NCBI RefSeq assembly: GCF_012396365.1 | Contig: NZ_JAAXPG010000009.1 | Location: forward strand, 62,001 to 126,000 | DNA from: Nocardiopsis alborubida | GTDB taxonomy: Bacteria > Actinomycetota > Actinomycetes > Streptosporangiales > Streptosporangiaceae | Reading direction: 5' to 3' | DNA: 64,000 nt | In this document: piece by piece, positions 49,826-58,648 of the stretch | Position numbering within the stretch: the first letter of the stretch is position 1 | Layout of the letters: every line of letters starts with the position of its first letter | Program-made: the position numbers and the translations under genes | The notes under the pieces: model-generated | The model's database searches: none | The model's input: the letters and a program-made list of their open reading frames with translations, nothing else | What the model was told of the DNA's origin: nothing

Positions 49826-51139
49826 GTGCTAGGTGCGTTCGTTCGTGCATTCCGCACGCCCGACCTGCGCAACAAGCTGCTGTTCACACTGTTCATCCTG
49901 ACGATCTTCCGTCTGGGCTCTGTGATCCCGGCGCCGGGTATCAACTCCGCGGCGATCAGGGACCAGATGGAGGCGATCACCTCCTCGGACCAGTCCGGTG
50001 TGTACGCACTCGTCAACCTGTTCAGCGGCGGTGCCCTGCTGCAACTGGCGGTGTTCGCGCTCGGGGTCATGCCGTACATCACCGCGAGCATCATCATCAA
50101 CCTGCTCACGGTGGTGATCCCCCGTCTGGAGGCCCTCAAGAAGGAGGGCCAGTCCGGGCAGAGCAAGATCACCCAGTACACCCGCTACCTGACGCTCATG
50201 CTCGGTGTCCTCCAGGCCACCAGCATCGTCGCCATGGCCCGGACCGGCGCCCTGTTCCAGGGGGCCATCCCGGTCAGCTCCTACATGCCCAACCAGGACA
50301 TCCTGACCCTGGTGACCATCGTGTTCACGATGACCGCCGGTACCGCCATCATCATGTGGTTCGGCGAGCTCATCACCGAGCGCGGCGTGGGCAACGGCAT
50401 GTCGCTGCTGATCTTCACCCAGGTCATCGCGATGTTCCCCTCCTCCATGATCGCGCTGTTCCAGGAGCGCTCGATCTGGGTCTTCGCCCTCATCTGCATC
50501 GCCGGCCTGGTGCTCATCACCGCGGTGGTCTTCATGGAGCAGGCCCAGCGCCGCATCCCGGTGCAGTACGCCAAGCGCATGGTCGGCCGCCGCATGTACG
50601 GCGGCAGCTCGACCTACATCCCGCTGAAGGTGAACCAGGCGGGCATCATCCCCGTGATCTTCGCCTCCTCGCTGCTCTACCTGCCGCAGTTGCTCGTGGG
50701 CCTCATGGGACAGGACTCCACCCATCCCGTGGCGACCTTCGTGCAGGACTACTTCCTCACCGGCACCCACCCCGTGTACATGGCGACGTTCTTCGTCATG
50801 ATCATCGGCTTCGCGTTCTTCTACGTGGCGATTACCTTCAACCCCGCTGAGGTCGCCGACAACATGAAGAAGTACGGTGGGTTCATCCCGGGTATCCGAC
50901 CAGGGCGTCCGACCGCCGAGTACCTCGACTACGTGTTGACGAGGCTGACGACCCCCGGATCCCTGTACCTGGGTGTGATCGCTCTCCTGCCGATGGTCGC
51001 CCTCGGCGCCACCGGCGCAAGCGCGAACTTCCCCTTCGGAGGGACGAGCATCCTGATCATGGTCGGTGTCGGGCTGGACACGGTGAAGCAGATCGAGAGT
51101 CACCTCCAGCAGAGGAACTACGAAGGTTTTCTGCGATAA
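49826..51139 (+). CDS. secY: Preprotein translocase subunit SecY
   Basis: A 437-residue, ten-helix membrane channel for protein export. Asp-Leu-Arg-Asn-Lys-Leu-Leu-Phe-Thr at the start leads into helix 1; Gly-Ile-Asn-Ser marks the plug side; Gly-Val-Met-Pro-Tyr-Ile-Thr-Ala-Ser-Ile lies in helix 2; Gly-Val-Gly-Asn-Gly-Met-Ser follows, and the cytosolic loop contains Gly-Gly-Phe-Ile-Pro-Gly-Ile-Arg-Pro-Gly. GTG start after GGAGGAGAC. adk starts immediately after the stop. Confidence 0.97.
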   Translation: MLGAFVRAFRTPDLRNKLLFTLFILTIFRLGSVIPAPGINSAAIRDQMEAITSSDQSGVYALVNLFSGGALLQLAVFALGVMPYITASIIINLLTVVIPRLEALKKEGQSGQSKITQYTRYLTLMLGVLQATSIVAMARTGALFQGAIPVSSYMPNQDILTLVTIVFTMTAGTAIIMWFGELITERGVGNGMSLLIFTQVIAMFPSSMIALFQERSIWVFALICIAGLVLITAVVFMEQAQRRIPVQYAKRMVGRRMYGGSSTYIPLKVNQAGIIPVIFASSLLYLPQLLVGLMGQDSTHPVATFVQDYFLTGTHPVYMATFFVMIIGFAFFYVAITFNPAEVADNMKKYGGFIPGIRPGRPTAEYLDYVLTRLTTPGSLYLGVIALLPMVALGATGASANFPFGGTSILIMVGVGLDTVKQIESHLQQRNYEGFLR

Positions 51140-51799
51140 ATGCGAGCAGTATTGGTGGGGCCGCCTGGGGCCGGCAAAGGCACCCAGGCCCAGATCCTCG
51201 CGTCCGAACTGTCGATCCCGAAGGTGTCCACGGGGGACATCTTCCGGGCCAACGTCAGCGGTAAGACCGACCTCGGCAAGAAGGCCAAGGAGTACATGGA
51301 CCGCGGTGACCTCGTCCCCGACGAGGTCACGAACGCCATGGTCAAGGACCGGCTGGCGCAGGACGACGCCGCGGCGGGCTTCCTGCTCGACGGCTTCCCG
51401 CGCAACGTCCCGCAGGCCGAGACGCTCGAAGGCATGCTGGCCGACCTCGACACCCGCCTGGACGTCGTCCTGGAGCTGAGGGTGGACGAGGACGAGGTGG
51501 TCAGGCGCCTGTCGGGACGCCGCTCGTGCCCCGAGTGCGGCCGGGTGTACCACGTGGAGTACGACGCCCCCGAGACCGCGGGCAGGTGCGACAACGAGGG
51601 CGCCGAGCTGTACCAGCGCGAGGACGACCGCGAGGAGACCATCAGGCACCGCCTCAAGGTCTACCGCGAGCAGACCGCTCCGCTGGTGGAGTTCTACGAG
51701 GCCCGGGGCCTGCTGGCCACCATCGCCGCGACGGGGACCGTGGACGAGGTGACGGCCCGCGCCAAGGCCGCCATCGAGAAGGTCGGGGCCGGCTCCTGA
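51140..51799 (+). CDS. adk: Adenylate kinase
   Basis: A 219-residue enzyme interconverting ATP + AMP and 2 ADP. The P-loop is Gly-Pro-Pro-Gly-Ala-Gly-Lys-Gly-Thr at 7-15; Asp-Gly-Phe-Pro-Arg is the NMP-binding motif. It has the long LID domain with Cys-Pro-Glu-Cys and a later Cys-Asp-Asn-Glu, so the zinc finger's fourth ligand (usually Cys or Asp) is altered and zinc binding is uncertain. No gap after secY; the stop overlaps the map ATG. Confidence 0.96.
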   Translation: MRAVLVGPPGAGKGTQAQILASELSIPKVSTGDIFRANVSGKTDLGKKAKEYMDRGDLVPDEVTNAMVKDRLAQDDAAAGFLLDGFPRNVPQAETLEGMLADLDTRLDVVLELRVDEDEVVRRLSGRRSCPECGRVYHVEYDAPETAGRCDNEGAELYQREDDREETIRHRLKVYREQTAPLVEFYEARGLLATIAATGTVDEVTARAKAAIEKVGAGS

Positions 51800-52623
51800 T
51801 GTTTCGCAACACCGATCCGGACGTGCAGATCAAGACTCCGGAGCAGATCGCCAGGATGAGGGCGGCGGGCCAGGTCGTGGCCCGCGCCCTGGACACCCTC
51901 CGGGCCGCGGTGCGGCCCGGGGTGTCGACCCTGGAGCTGGACTCCCTCGCGGAGAAGGTCATCCGCGACGCGGGCGCCGTCCCCTCCTTCAAGGGCTACC
52001 ACGGTTTCCCGGGCTCCATCTGCGCCTCTGTGAACGAGGAGGTCGTCCACGGCATCCCCAGCGCTCAGCGGGTGCTGGCCGAGGGCGACATCATCTCCAT
52101 CGACTGCGGGGCCATCCTGGAGGGCTGGCACGGCGACTCGGCGATCACCGTCGCGGTCGGCGAGGGCCGCCCCGAGGACCTGCGCATGATGGAGGTCTGC
52201 GAGGAGTCCATGTGGCAGGGGATCGCCGAGCTGCGTCCGGGCAGGCGCCTGGGCGACATCGGCCACGCGATCGGCGGCCACATCTCCCGCAACGGCGGCT
52301 ACGGCAACGTCCGCGAGTACGGCGGCCACGGCATCGGCACCGAGATGCACATGGATCCGCACGTGCTCAACTACGGCAAGCGCGGCAAGGGCATGAGACT
52401 GGTCGAGGGCATGTGCCTGGCGATCGAGCCGATGACCACCCTGGGCCGCCACGACGTGGTGCAGCTCGACGACGGGTGGACCGTGGTGACGCGCGACGGC
52501 GGTCGCGCCGCACACTTCGAGCACACGGTCGCGGTGACCGCGGACGGGCCCGTCGTGCTGACCGCGCGCGAGTCCAACCGCGATAAAATCGCCGACATGG
52601 GGTTCGTCCAGCCAACCTGGTAG
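51799..52623 (+). CDS. map: Methionine aminopeptidase, type I
   Basis: A 274-residue metalloprotease that removes N-terminal Met from nascent proteins. Metal ligands are Asp102 (Ser-Ile-Asp-Cys-Gly-Ala) and Asp113 (His-Gly-Asp-Ser-Ala), then His (Gly-His-Gly-Ile-Gly), Glu (Ile-Glu-Pro-Met) and Glu (Phe-Glu-His-Thr). It has no N-terminal zinc-finger extension. The ATG overlaps the adk stop (TGATG), so secY-adk-map form one operon. Confidence 0.96.
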   Translation: MFRNTDPDVQIKTPEQIARMRAAGQVVARALDTLRAAVRPGVSTLELDSLAEKVIRDAGAVPSFKGYHGFPGSICASVNEEVVHGIPSAQRVLAEGDIISIDCGAILEGWHGDSAITVAVGEGRPEDLRMMEVCEESMWQGIAELRPGRRLGDIGHAIGGHISRNGGYGNVREYGGHGIGTEMHMDPHVLNYGKRGKGMRLVEGMCLAIEPMTTLGRHDVVQLDDGWTVVTRDGGRAAHFEHTVAVTADGPVVLTARESNRDKIADMGFVQPTW

Positions 52624-52682
52624 GGGTTTCGTCCCGCGCGGAGCGCGGGGCCGCTTCCGGGTGAAGATGCGAGGTGCGCGCA

Positions 52683-53147
52683 GTGTCCGACCCGGTGCCG
52701 TCGATACGAACGTCCGACGCGGAACGCGACCGCGTCGCCCAGCTCCTCCAGGAGCACTTCGCCCAGGGGCGACTGGACCACGAGGAGTTCACCGACCGCC
52801 TCGGCCGCGTCTACAAGGCCAGGACCACGGGCGAGCTCGCCACGGTCACCCAGGACCTCCCCGAGCGCGACCTCGCCGACATCCGCGGGGCCGCCCCCGG
52901 GGACGAGGAGTTCGCGGTGGCCCCCCGGATCAGCATGCGCGATCCGGCGCTGATGGTGCCGTGGGCCCTCTACGGCGGGGTCAACATCCTGTGCTTCGTC
53001 ATCTGGCTGATCCTGTTCCTCACCACCGACTACGACTACCCGTGGTTCCTGTGGGTCATGGGACCGTGGGGCATCGTGATGGGTATCGTGACCGTGGGGG
53101 TCCTGGCCGGACAGAAGCACCACACCGACGGCGACGGGACGCCCTGA
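52683..53147 (+). CDS. DUF1707 and 2TM membrane protein
   Basis: A 154-residue protein. Residues about 8-62 match DUF1707 (Arg-Thr-Ser-Asp-Ala-Glu-Arg-Asp-Arg-Val-Ala-Gln-Leu-Leu ... Gly-Arg-Leu-Asp-His-Glu-Glu-Phe-x-x-Arg), an actinobacterial SHOCT-like helical module. Two transmembrane helices follow (about 88-111 and 117-139, a 2TM-type pair). The function is unknown; such proteins are often transcribed near envelope or stress genes. The GTG at 52683 follows GAGGTGCGCG. Its insertion between map and infA is not part of the ancestral order. Confidence 0.8.
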   Translation: MSDPVPSIRTSDAERDRVAQLLQEHFAQGRLDHEEFTDRLGRVYKARTTGELATVTQDLPERDLADIRGAAPGDEEFAVAPRISMRDPALMVPWALYGGVNILCFVIWLILFLTTDYDYPWFLWVMGPWGIVMGIVTVGVLAGQKHHTDGDGTP

Positions 53148-53445
53148 CCCGGGCCCCGTGCCCGCCCGCGTCCCGGTGCGGTAGGGTGCTCCGTTCGGCG
53201 GGCGGAAGTACTTGCCGGAAGGGGATAGACTGTCCTTGCCCATACGCGGGCTGTTGGGTCAGTCTGCCTTCTTTGCGCCACGTCCTCCAACCGACGTTCG
53301 CCTTTGCAGTTGGCCTGAACTTCCAGTGTCCCTCGGCGTCGGTGACGGCCATCCGCCGTTGCCGGGGCCGTAGCGTCATGCGGGGCCACTGGGGTCGCGT
53401 CGGGTTGTCCTGATCAACCAAACGATGAGCGAGGCGTGGAAGGAC
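53148..53445 (+). promoter_or_regulatory. infA upstream region
   Basis: About 300 bases without a gene. -10-like elements are TAGGGT (53182) and TAGACT (53226-53231), the latter in GGGGATAGACTG; no good -35 is seen at 17 bases. A/T-richer sequence around 53236-53330 is probably infA leader. Confidence 0.35.
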
Positions 53446-53667
53446 ATGGCCAAGAAAGACGGCGCCATCGAGATCGAGGGTTCCGTTGTCGAGTCCCTAC
53501 CCAACGCTATGTTCAAGGTAGAGCTCGACAACGGGCACCAGGTCCTTGCCCACATCAGCGGCAAGATGCGGATGAACTACATCCGTATTCTCCCCGACGA
53601 CCGTGTCGTCGTGGAGCTGAGCCCGTACGACCTCACGCGCGGGCGCATCGTTTACCGCTACAAGTAG
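53446..53667 (+). CDS. infA: Translation initiation factor IF-1
   Basis: A 73-residue OB-fold protein that occupies the A site during initiation. ATG at 53446 gives the universal N-terminus [11 protein letters not shown]. GGAAGGA is only 1 base upstream, so the effective RBS may be the GAGG at 53431-53434. An in-frame ATG at 53425 would add seven residues but lacks an RBS. Asn-Gly-His-x-Val-Leu-Ala-His-Ile-Ser-Gly-Lys-Met-Arg-Met is diagnostic. Confidence 0.95.
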   Translation: MAKKDGAIEIEGSVVESLPNAMFKVELDNGHQVLAHISGKMRMNYIRILPDDRVVVELSPYDLTRGRIVYRYK

Positions 53668-53714
53668 CCCCTCACGGGCCTCGCGGCCCGGGAGAGTATG
53701 AGTTCGGAGTCACC

Positions 53715-53828
53715 ATGAAGGTCAAGCCGAGCGTGAAGAAGATCTGCGCGAAGTGCCGCGTGATCCGCCGTAACGGCCGGATCATGGTCATTTGCTCGGA
53801 CCCGCGGCACAAGCAGCGCCAGGGTTAG
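53715..53828 (+). CDS. rpmJ: 50S ribosomal protein L36
   Basis: A 37-residue zinc-binding protein, too short for most gene filters. [20 protein letters not shown] leads to a later [11 protein letters not shown]. The Cys-x2-Cys ... Cys ... His pattern is intact (zinc form). It lies between infA and rpsM as usual; a GGGAGAG and CGGAGT precede the ATG. Confidence 0.97.
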   Translation: MKVKPSVKKICAKCRVIRRNGRIMVICSDPRHKQRQG

Positions 53829-54049
53829 TCACCCCCGCTCCGCTCGCCGCGGCTTCACACACCGCGATCGGCCCGGCCGGTGCGTCAGCACCGCACCGGG
53901 CGCACGACACAACGAAAACCTGTTCCGACTCCCGACGCCAGTGCGGTGCGGGAGGCACCCCCGGTCGGAGGCCGGGGCCTCGTCGATTGGGCGACGAGAG
54001 GGTGGAACGGGCCAGACCTCCGCATAGGGCAACGAGGAGTTTCGCCCAC

Positions 54050-54430
54050 ATGGCACGTATCGAAGGTGTTGACCTTCCCCGCGACAAGCGGGTGGAGATC
54101 GCTCTCACGTACATCTTCGGGATCGGGCGCACGCGCGCCCTGGAGACCCTGAAGAGCACCGGCGTCGACGGCAACACGCGCGTCTACGAGCTGTCCGAGG
54201 AAGACCTCGTCAAGCTGCGCGAGTGGATCGGCTCGAACTACCAGGTCGAGGGTGACCTGCGCCGTGAGGTGCAGGGCGACATCCGCCGCAAGATGGAGAT
54301 CGGTAGCTACCAGGGCATCCGCCACCGCCGTGGACTCCCCGTCCGCGGTCAGCGCACGCAGACCAACGCGCGCACCCGCAAGGGCAAGAAGAAGACCGTG
54401 GCCGGTAAGAAGAAGGCCGGTAAGAAGTAG
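54050..54430 (+). CDS. rpsM: 30S ribosomal protein S13
   Basis: A 126-residue protein of the 30S head contacting P-site tRNA. ATG at 54050 starts [10 protein letters not shown], and CGAGGAG lies upstream. Tyr-Ile-Phe-Gly-Ile-Gly, [15 protein letters not shown] and a Lys-rich tail are typical. The 221-base gap before it holds no credible gene. Confidence 0.97.
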   Translation: MARIEGVDLPRDKRVEIALTYIFGIGRTRALETLKSTGVDGNTRVYELSEEDLVKLREWIGSNYQVEGDLRREVQGDIRRKMEIGSYQGIRHRRGLPVRGQRTQTNARTRKGKKKTVAGKKKAGKK

Positions 54431-54501
54431 TCCGCTCGGACTGGACTGTAAGCACGCGTCCGGGAACGACAACGGACCGATGATCTCTGGGAGTTTCGCT
54501 C

Positions 54502-54906
<405 letters not shown>

Positions 54907-54915
54907 TCCCGCATC

Positions 54916-54985
54916 GGCGCCCGCGCACCTACCCGCGCGGGCGCCGCGCCTGGTTCCGCGCGCTCCCCTGTGGGAGCCCGCGCGG
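54916..54985 (+). terminator. Two hairpins between rpsK and rpoA
   Basis: An 11-bp stem GGCGCCCGCGC / GCGCGGGCGCC (54916-54945) and CCGCGCG-CTCCC-CTGT-GGGAG-CCCGCGCGG (54956-54985). They sit in the 172-base rpsK-rpoA gap where rpsD would be in mycobacteria; there is no T-run, so they may be attenuators. Confidence 0.5.
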
Positions 54986-55078
54986 ACGGGGTAGGAATCC
55001 GAGTAGCGGACACCGAGGTGGTGTCCGCCGGGTGGCCGTCAAATAGCGGGCGGCCATGTGGAAGGGAAGACACGGACC

Positions 55079-56101
55079 ATGTTGATCGCACAGCGTCCCA
55101 CGCTCACCGAGGAAGTCGCCTCGGACCTGCGCTCGAAGTTCGTCATCGAGCCGCTGGAGCCGGGCTTCGGCTACACCATCGGCAACTCGCTTCGGCGCAC
55201 CCTGCTGTCCTCCATCCCCGGCGCGGCTGTCACGAGCATCCGCATCGAGGGCGTCGAGCACGAGTTCACCACCGTGCCCGGTGTCAAGGAGGACGTCACC
55301 GAGATGATCCTCAACCTCAAGGGCCTGGTCGTCAGCTCCGAGCACGACGAGCCGGTGCTGATGTACCTGCGCAAGCAGGGCCCCGGTGTGGTGACCGCCG
55401 CGGACATCGCTCCGCCGGCCGGTGTCGAGGTGCACAACCCCGACCTGCACATCGCCACGCTCAACGGCAAGGGCAAGCTGGAGATGGAGCTGACGGTCGA
55501 GCGCGGCCGCGGCTACGTCTCGGCGACGCAGAACAAGCAGGCGGGACAGGAGATCGGCCGGATCCCGATCGACTCCATCTACTCCCCGGTCCTGCGTGTG
55601 ACCTACAAGGTCGAGGCCACCCGTGTCGAGCAGCGCACCGACTTCGACCGCCTGATCGTCGACATCGAGACCAAGCCGGCCATCCGTCCCCGGGACGCGG
55701 TCGCCAGCGCGGGCAAGACCCTGGTCGAGCTGTTCGGTCTGGCGCGTGAGCTCAACGTCGACGCCGAGGGCATCGACATGGGCCCGTCGCCCACGGACGC
55801 CGCCCTGGCGGCGGACCTGGCGCTGCCGATCGAGGACCTCAACCTCACGGTCCGGTCCTACAACTGCCTCAAGCGTGAGGGCATCCACAGCGTCGGTGAG
55901 CTGGTTGCCCGCTCCGAGCAGGACCTGTTGGACATCCGCAACTTCGGTGCCAAGTCCATCGACGAGGTCAAGCAGAAGCTCGTCGACATGGGCCTGTCGC
56001 TGAAGGACTCCCCGCCCGGATTCGACCCCAGCTCGGCGGCCGACTCCTACAGCTCCGAGGACGACGAGGGCGAGTCCTTCGTCGAGACGGAGCAGTACTA
56101 A
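55079..56101 (+). CDS. rpoA: DNA-directed RNA polymerase subunit alpha
   Basis: A 340-residue assembly platform of RNA polymerase. ATG at 55079 (Leu-Ile-Ala-Gln-Arg-Pro-Thr-Leu) follows GGAAGGGAAGA. The N-domain has [17 protein letters not shown] and the C-domain has Glu-Leu-x-Val-Arg-Ser-Tyr-Asn-Cys-Leu-Lys-Arg (DNA/activator-binding helix) and Asn-Phe-Gly-Ala-Lys-Ser. An acidic tail ends the protein. rplQ follows after 70 bases. Confidence 0.98.
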   Translation: MLIAQRPTLTEEVASDLRSKFVIEPLEPGFGYTIGNSLRRTLLSSIPGAAVTSIRIEGVEHEFTTVPGVKEDVTEMILNLKGLVVSSEHDEPVLMYLRKQGPGVVTAADIAPPAGVEVHNPDLHIATLNGKGKLEMELTVERGRGYVSATQNKQAGQEIGRIPIDSIYSPVLRVTYKVEATRVEQRTDFDRLIVDIETKPAIRPRDAVASAGKTLVELFGLARELNVDAEGIDMGPSPTDAALAADLALPIEDLNLTVRSYNCLKREGIHSVGELVARSEQDLLDIRNFGAKSIDEVKQKLVDMGLSLKDSPPGFDPSSAADSYSSEDDEGESFVETEQY

Positions 56102-56171
56102 CCGACCTTCGTCGCCCACATGGTCCCCGGCCGAGTGCGGCCGCGGACCGCATCACTAGGAGAACGACACC

Positions 56172-56714
56172 ATGCCCACGCCTACCAAGGGCGCCCGTCT
56201 GGGTTCCGGGCCCGCTCACGAGCGGCACATCCTGGCGAACCTCGCCACCTCGCTGTTCCAGCACGGCCGCATCCGCACCACCGAGGCCAAGGCCAAGCGC
56301 CTGCGCCCGTACGCGGAGAAGCTGATCACCCTCGGCAAGCGCGGTGACCTGCACGCCCGCCGCCAGGTCCTGACCAAGATCACGGACAAGGCCGTCGTGC
56401 ACGAGCTGTTCACCGAGATCGGCCCGCGCTACGAGAACCGTCCCGGTGGCTACACCCGGATCACCAAGATCGGTCCGCGCAAGGGTGACAACGCCCCGAT
56501 GGCCGTGATCGAGCTGGTCGAGGCGCTGAGCGCCCAGGCCGCCGCCCCGGCCGCCAAGCCCGCGGCCGAGGAGCCCAAGGCCGAGGAGCCCAAGGCCGAC
56601 GCGACCGCCGCGGCGGACGAGGCCGGCGACCAGCCGGCGGAGGACACCACCTCCGACCAGACCGCCAAGGCCGACGAGACGGCCCAGGCGGAGGGCCCGG
56701 CTGACGACAAGTAG
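56172..56714 (+). CDS. rplQ: 50S ribosomal protein L17 with acidic Ala-rich tail
   Basis: A 180-residue protein. Residues 1-120 are standard L17 ([12 protein letters not shown], Ile-Arg-Thr-Thr-Glu-Ala-Lys-Ala-Lys, Gly-Pro-Arg-x-x-Asp-Asn). Residues about 120-180 are a Pro/Ala/Lys/Glu/Asp-rich tail, as found in several actinomycetes. The ATG follows TAGGAGAACGACACC. Last gene of the alpha operon; a strong terminator follows. Confidence 0.97.
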   Translation: MPTPTKGARLGSGPAHERHILANLATSLFQHGRIRTTEAKAKRLRPYAEKLITLGKRGDLHARRQVLTKITDKAVVHELFTEIGPRYENRPGGYTRITKIGPRKGDNAPMAVIELVEALSAQAAAPAAKPAAEEPKAEEPKADATAAADEAGDQPAEDTTSDQTAKADETAQAEGPADDK

Positions 56715-56762
56715 CGTGCGGGGCGCGGGCGCGCGAACGCGTACCGCGCACGCACCGTTCGG

Positions 56763-56803
56763 CGAGTGCCCGATCCCCGCGGGGGTCGGGCACTCGTCTT
56801 TTT
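56763..56803 (+). terminator. Intrinsic terminator of the alpha operon
   Basis: A 16-bp stem CGAGTGCCCGATCCCC / GGGGGTCGGGCACTCG (one G-U pair) followed by TCTTTTTC. One of the few hairpins here with a genuine T-run. Confidence 0.9.
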
Positions 56804-56827
56804 CGTGGACGCGGAGAGGGTCGGGTT

Positions 56828-57667
56828 ATGGACGAGACGACGGTTCGGGTGCGGTTGGACGTGGCCTACGACGGCACGGACTTCTCCGGGTGGGCCGCGC
56901 AGCCGGGCCGGCGCACGGTGCAGGGCGAGCTGGAGGCGGCGATGGCGCGGGTGCTGCGCCTGCCGGAGGTGTCGCTGACGTGTGCGGGGCGCACGGACGC
57001 CGGTGTGCACGCTCGGGGGCAGGTGGCGCAGGCCGACATCCCCGCGCGGACGTGGGAGAGCGAGGGGGAGCGCGTGCTCCGGCGCCTGGCCGGGGTGCTG
57101 CCCAGGGACGTGCGGGTGCGCGCGGCGCGGCTGGCGCCGCCCGGGTTCGACGCCCGGTTCTCGCCGCTGTTCCGGCGGTACCTGTACCGGGTGAGCGACG
57201 CCCCCTACGGGGTGGACCCGCTGCTGCGGCGGGACGTGCTGTGGCACCGCAGCCCGCTGGACGCCGACCGGATGAACGCTGCGGCGGAGCGCCTGGTGGG
57301 TGAGCACGACTTCGCGGCGTTCTGCAAGAAGCGCGAGGGCGCGACGACCATCCGGGAGCTGCTGCGCCTGGAGTGGACCCGGGTGGACGAGCACCTGCTG
57401 CACGGGACGATCCAGGCGGACGCGTTCTGCCACAACATGGTGCGCGCGCTCGTGGGCGCGCTCCTGGCGGTGGGCGACGGCCGCCGGGACGTGGACTGGC
57501 CGGGGAAGGTGCTCGGTGCCGGTACGCGGGACTCGTCGGTGCACGTGGTGGGGCCGCAGGGGCTCAGCCTGGAGGAGGTGCGCTACCCGGCCGACGAGGA
57601 GCTGGCCGTGCGCGCCTCGGCGACCCGCCGAGTGCGGGAGCTGCCCTGCCGGGGCCACTCGGTCTGA
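56828..57667 (+). CDS. truA: tRNA pseudouridine(38-40) synthase
   Basis: A 279-residue enzyme that isomerises uridines 38-40 in the anticodon stem-loop. Tyr-Asp-Gly-Thr-Asp-Phe-Ser-Gly-Trp near the start, catalytic Asp57 in [10 protein letters not shown], Arg-Tyr-Leu-Tyr-Arg and the C-terminal Phe-Cys-His-Asn-Met-Val-Arg motif are present. ATG at 56828 follows GGAGAGGGTCGGGTT. It stands alone just behind the alpha operon, the usual place. Confidence 0.95.
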   Translation: MDETTVRVRLDVAYDGTDFSGWAAQPGRRTVQGELEAAMARVLRLPEVSLTCAGRTDAGVHARGQVAQADIPARTWESEGERVLRRLAGVLPRDVRVRAARLAPPGFDARFSPLFRRYLYRVSDAPYGVDPLLRRDVLWHRSPLDADRMNAAAERLVGEHDFAAFCKKREGATTIRELLRLEWTRVDEHLLHGTIQADAFCHNMVRALVGALLAVGDGRRDVDWPGKVLGAGTRDSSVHVVGPQGLSLEEVRYPADEELAVRASATRRVRELPCRGHSV

Positions 57668-57837
57668 GGTGGCCGGTGGCTTCGGCCCCGGGGTCCGGCC
57701 CGAGGGGCCGGCGGCTTCGGGAGCGCGGGCAGCACGAGGCGGCGGGGTGGGAACCCCCTTATCAAGGTCAGAGTCGCGCCGGGTCGCGGGAAAGCGCGGA
57801 GACACGCCTGTGGACAAGTGCCCGTGGCCAGGAGGAA

Positions 57838-57862
57838 GGGGCACCCGTTCGCCGGGTGCCCC
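57838..57862 (-). terminator. Terminator of the NUDIX gene
   Basis: GGGGCACCCG / CGGGTGCCCC with a 5-base loop, between convergent truA and the NUDIX gene; read on the minus strand it is followed by CTTCCTCC. Its stem is identical to that at 58604-58628. Confidence 0.7.
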
Positions 57863-57870
57863 CCGTGTTC

Positions 57871-58509
57871 TCAGTCGACGTGAGCCGGCCCCGGGTCCGC
57901 CCAGTGCCGGTGCAGCAGTGCGATCTGCTCGGGCAGTACCCGCGACACCGACAGCTCGGGCAGGCCGTCCACGTCGAACCACCCGACCGCGCTGGTCTCG
58001 TCGCTGCTGAAGGCGGGGTCGGGGGCGGCCAGCGGCGCGCACACGAAGAGGAGCTTGTAGATGTGGCGGTCATAGGCCGGCACGTGGGGCCACAGGTGGC
58101 GGTCGAGGACCCCGGCGAGGTGGACCGCCCGCACGGGCAGCCCGGCCTCCTCGCGGACCTCGCGTTCGATCGCCTGCCTCGGGCTCTCCAGGACGTCGCA
58201 CCACCCGCCGGGCAGGGTCCAGCGGTGGCCGTCCGAGATCTCCCGGACGAGCAGCACTCGGCCGGAGGGGTCGAAGACGCCGCCGCGCACGTCGAGCTTG
58301 GGGGTGGTGTAACCGGCGGCCGCGGCCACGCCCCGCTCGTACCCGGGGAGCTCCCCGGCGGCCACCATCTGCATCAGGTCGCGGGCCAGGGCTCCGACGC
58401 GGTGGAACCGCTCGATATCGAACCCGTTGGTGCAGTACGCCAGTCCCGACTCCGACTGCGCGGTGAGTTCCATCGCGATGCGCCGGATCCGTTCGGCGGG
58501 TTCTGTCAT
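57871..58509 (-). CDS. NUDIX hydrolase with N-terminal helical domain
   Basis: A 212-residue protein. The Nudix box Gly-x5-Glu-x7-Arg-Glu-x2-Glu-Glu-x-Gly is intact (Gly-Gly-Trp-Cys-Asp-Val-Leu-Glu ... Arg-Glu-Val-Arg-Glu-Glu-Ala-Gly), so it should hydrolyse a nucleoside diphosphate linked to another group. The N-terminal 65 residues (Arg-Ile-Arg-Arg-Ile-Ala-Met-Glu-Leu-Thr-Ala-Gln-Ser-Glu-Ser-Gly-Leu-Ala-Tyr) resemble the helical domain of the NUDIX_N_2/ADP-ribose or FAD-type subgroup. The substrate is not determinable from sequence. ATG at 58509. Confidence 0.88.
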   Translation of the reverse strand: MTEPAERIRRIAMELTAQSESGLAYCTNGFDIERFHRVGALARDLMQMVAAGELPGYERGVAAAAGYTTPKLDVRGGVFDPSGRVLLVREISDGHRWTLPGGWCDVLESPRQAIEREVREEAGLPVRAVHLAGVLDRHLWPHVPAYDRHIYKLLFVCAPLAAPDPAFSSDETSAVGWFDVDGLPELSVSRVLPEQIALLHRHWADPGPAHVD

Positions 58510-58603
58510 CGTCGCGATCTCCCCCAGTGCTCGCGGACCGGTCCGCCGGGACTCCTGCCCGCCGCGGACGCCGGTGGAACCCGCCTGTGGACGGGAAGAA
58601 GAA

Positions 58604-58628
58604 GGGGCACCCGTTCTCCGGGTGCCCC
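58604..58628 (-). terminator. Terminator of the Pro/Gly-rich membrane protein gene
   Basis: GGGGCACCCG / CGGGTGCCCC, 5-base loop, minus-strand T-rich tail CTTCTTCTTCC. Same 10-bp stem as the hairpin at 57838-57862. Confidence 0.7.
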
Positions 58629-58648
58629 TCGCGGTCGCCCGCGACCGC

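Noticed and set aside
54907-55078. rpsD between rpsK and rpoA
   Set aside because: The 172-base gap holds only hairpins; rpsD must be elsewhere, as in streptomycetes.
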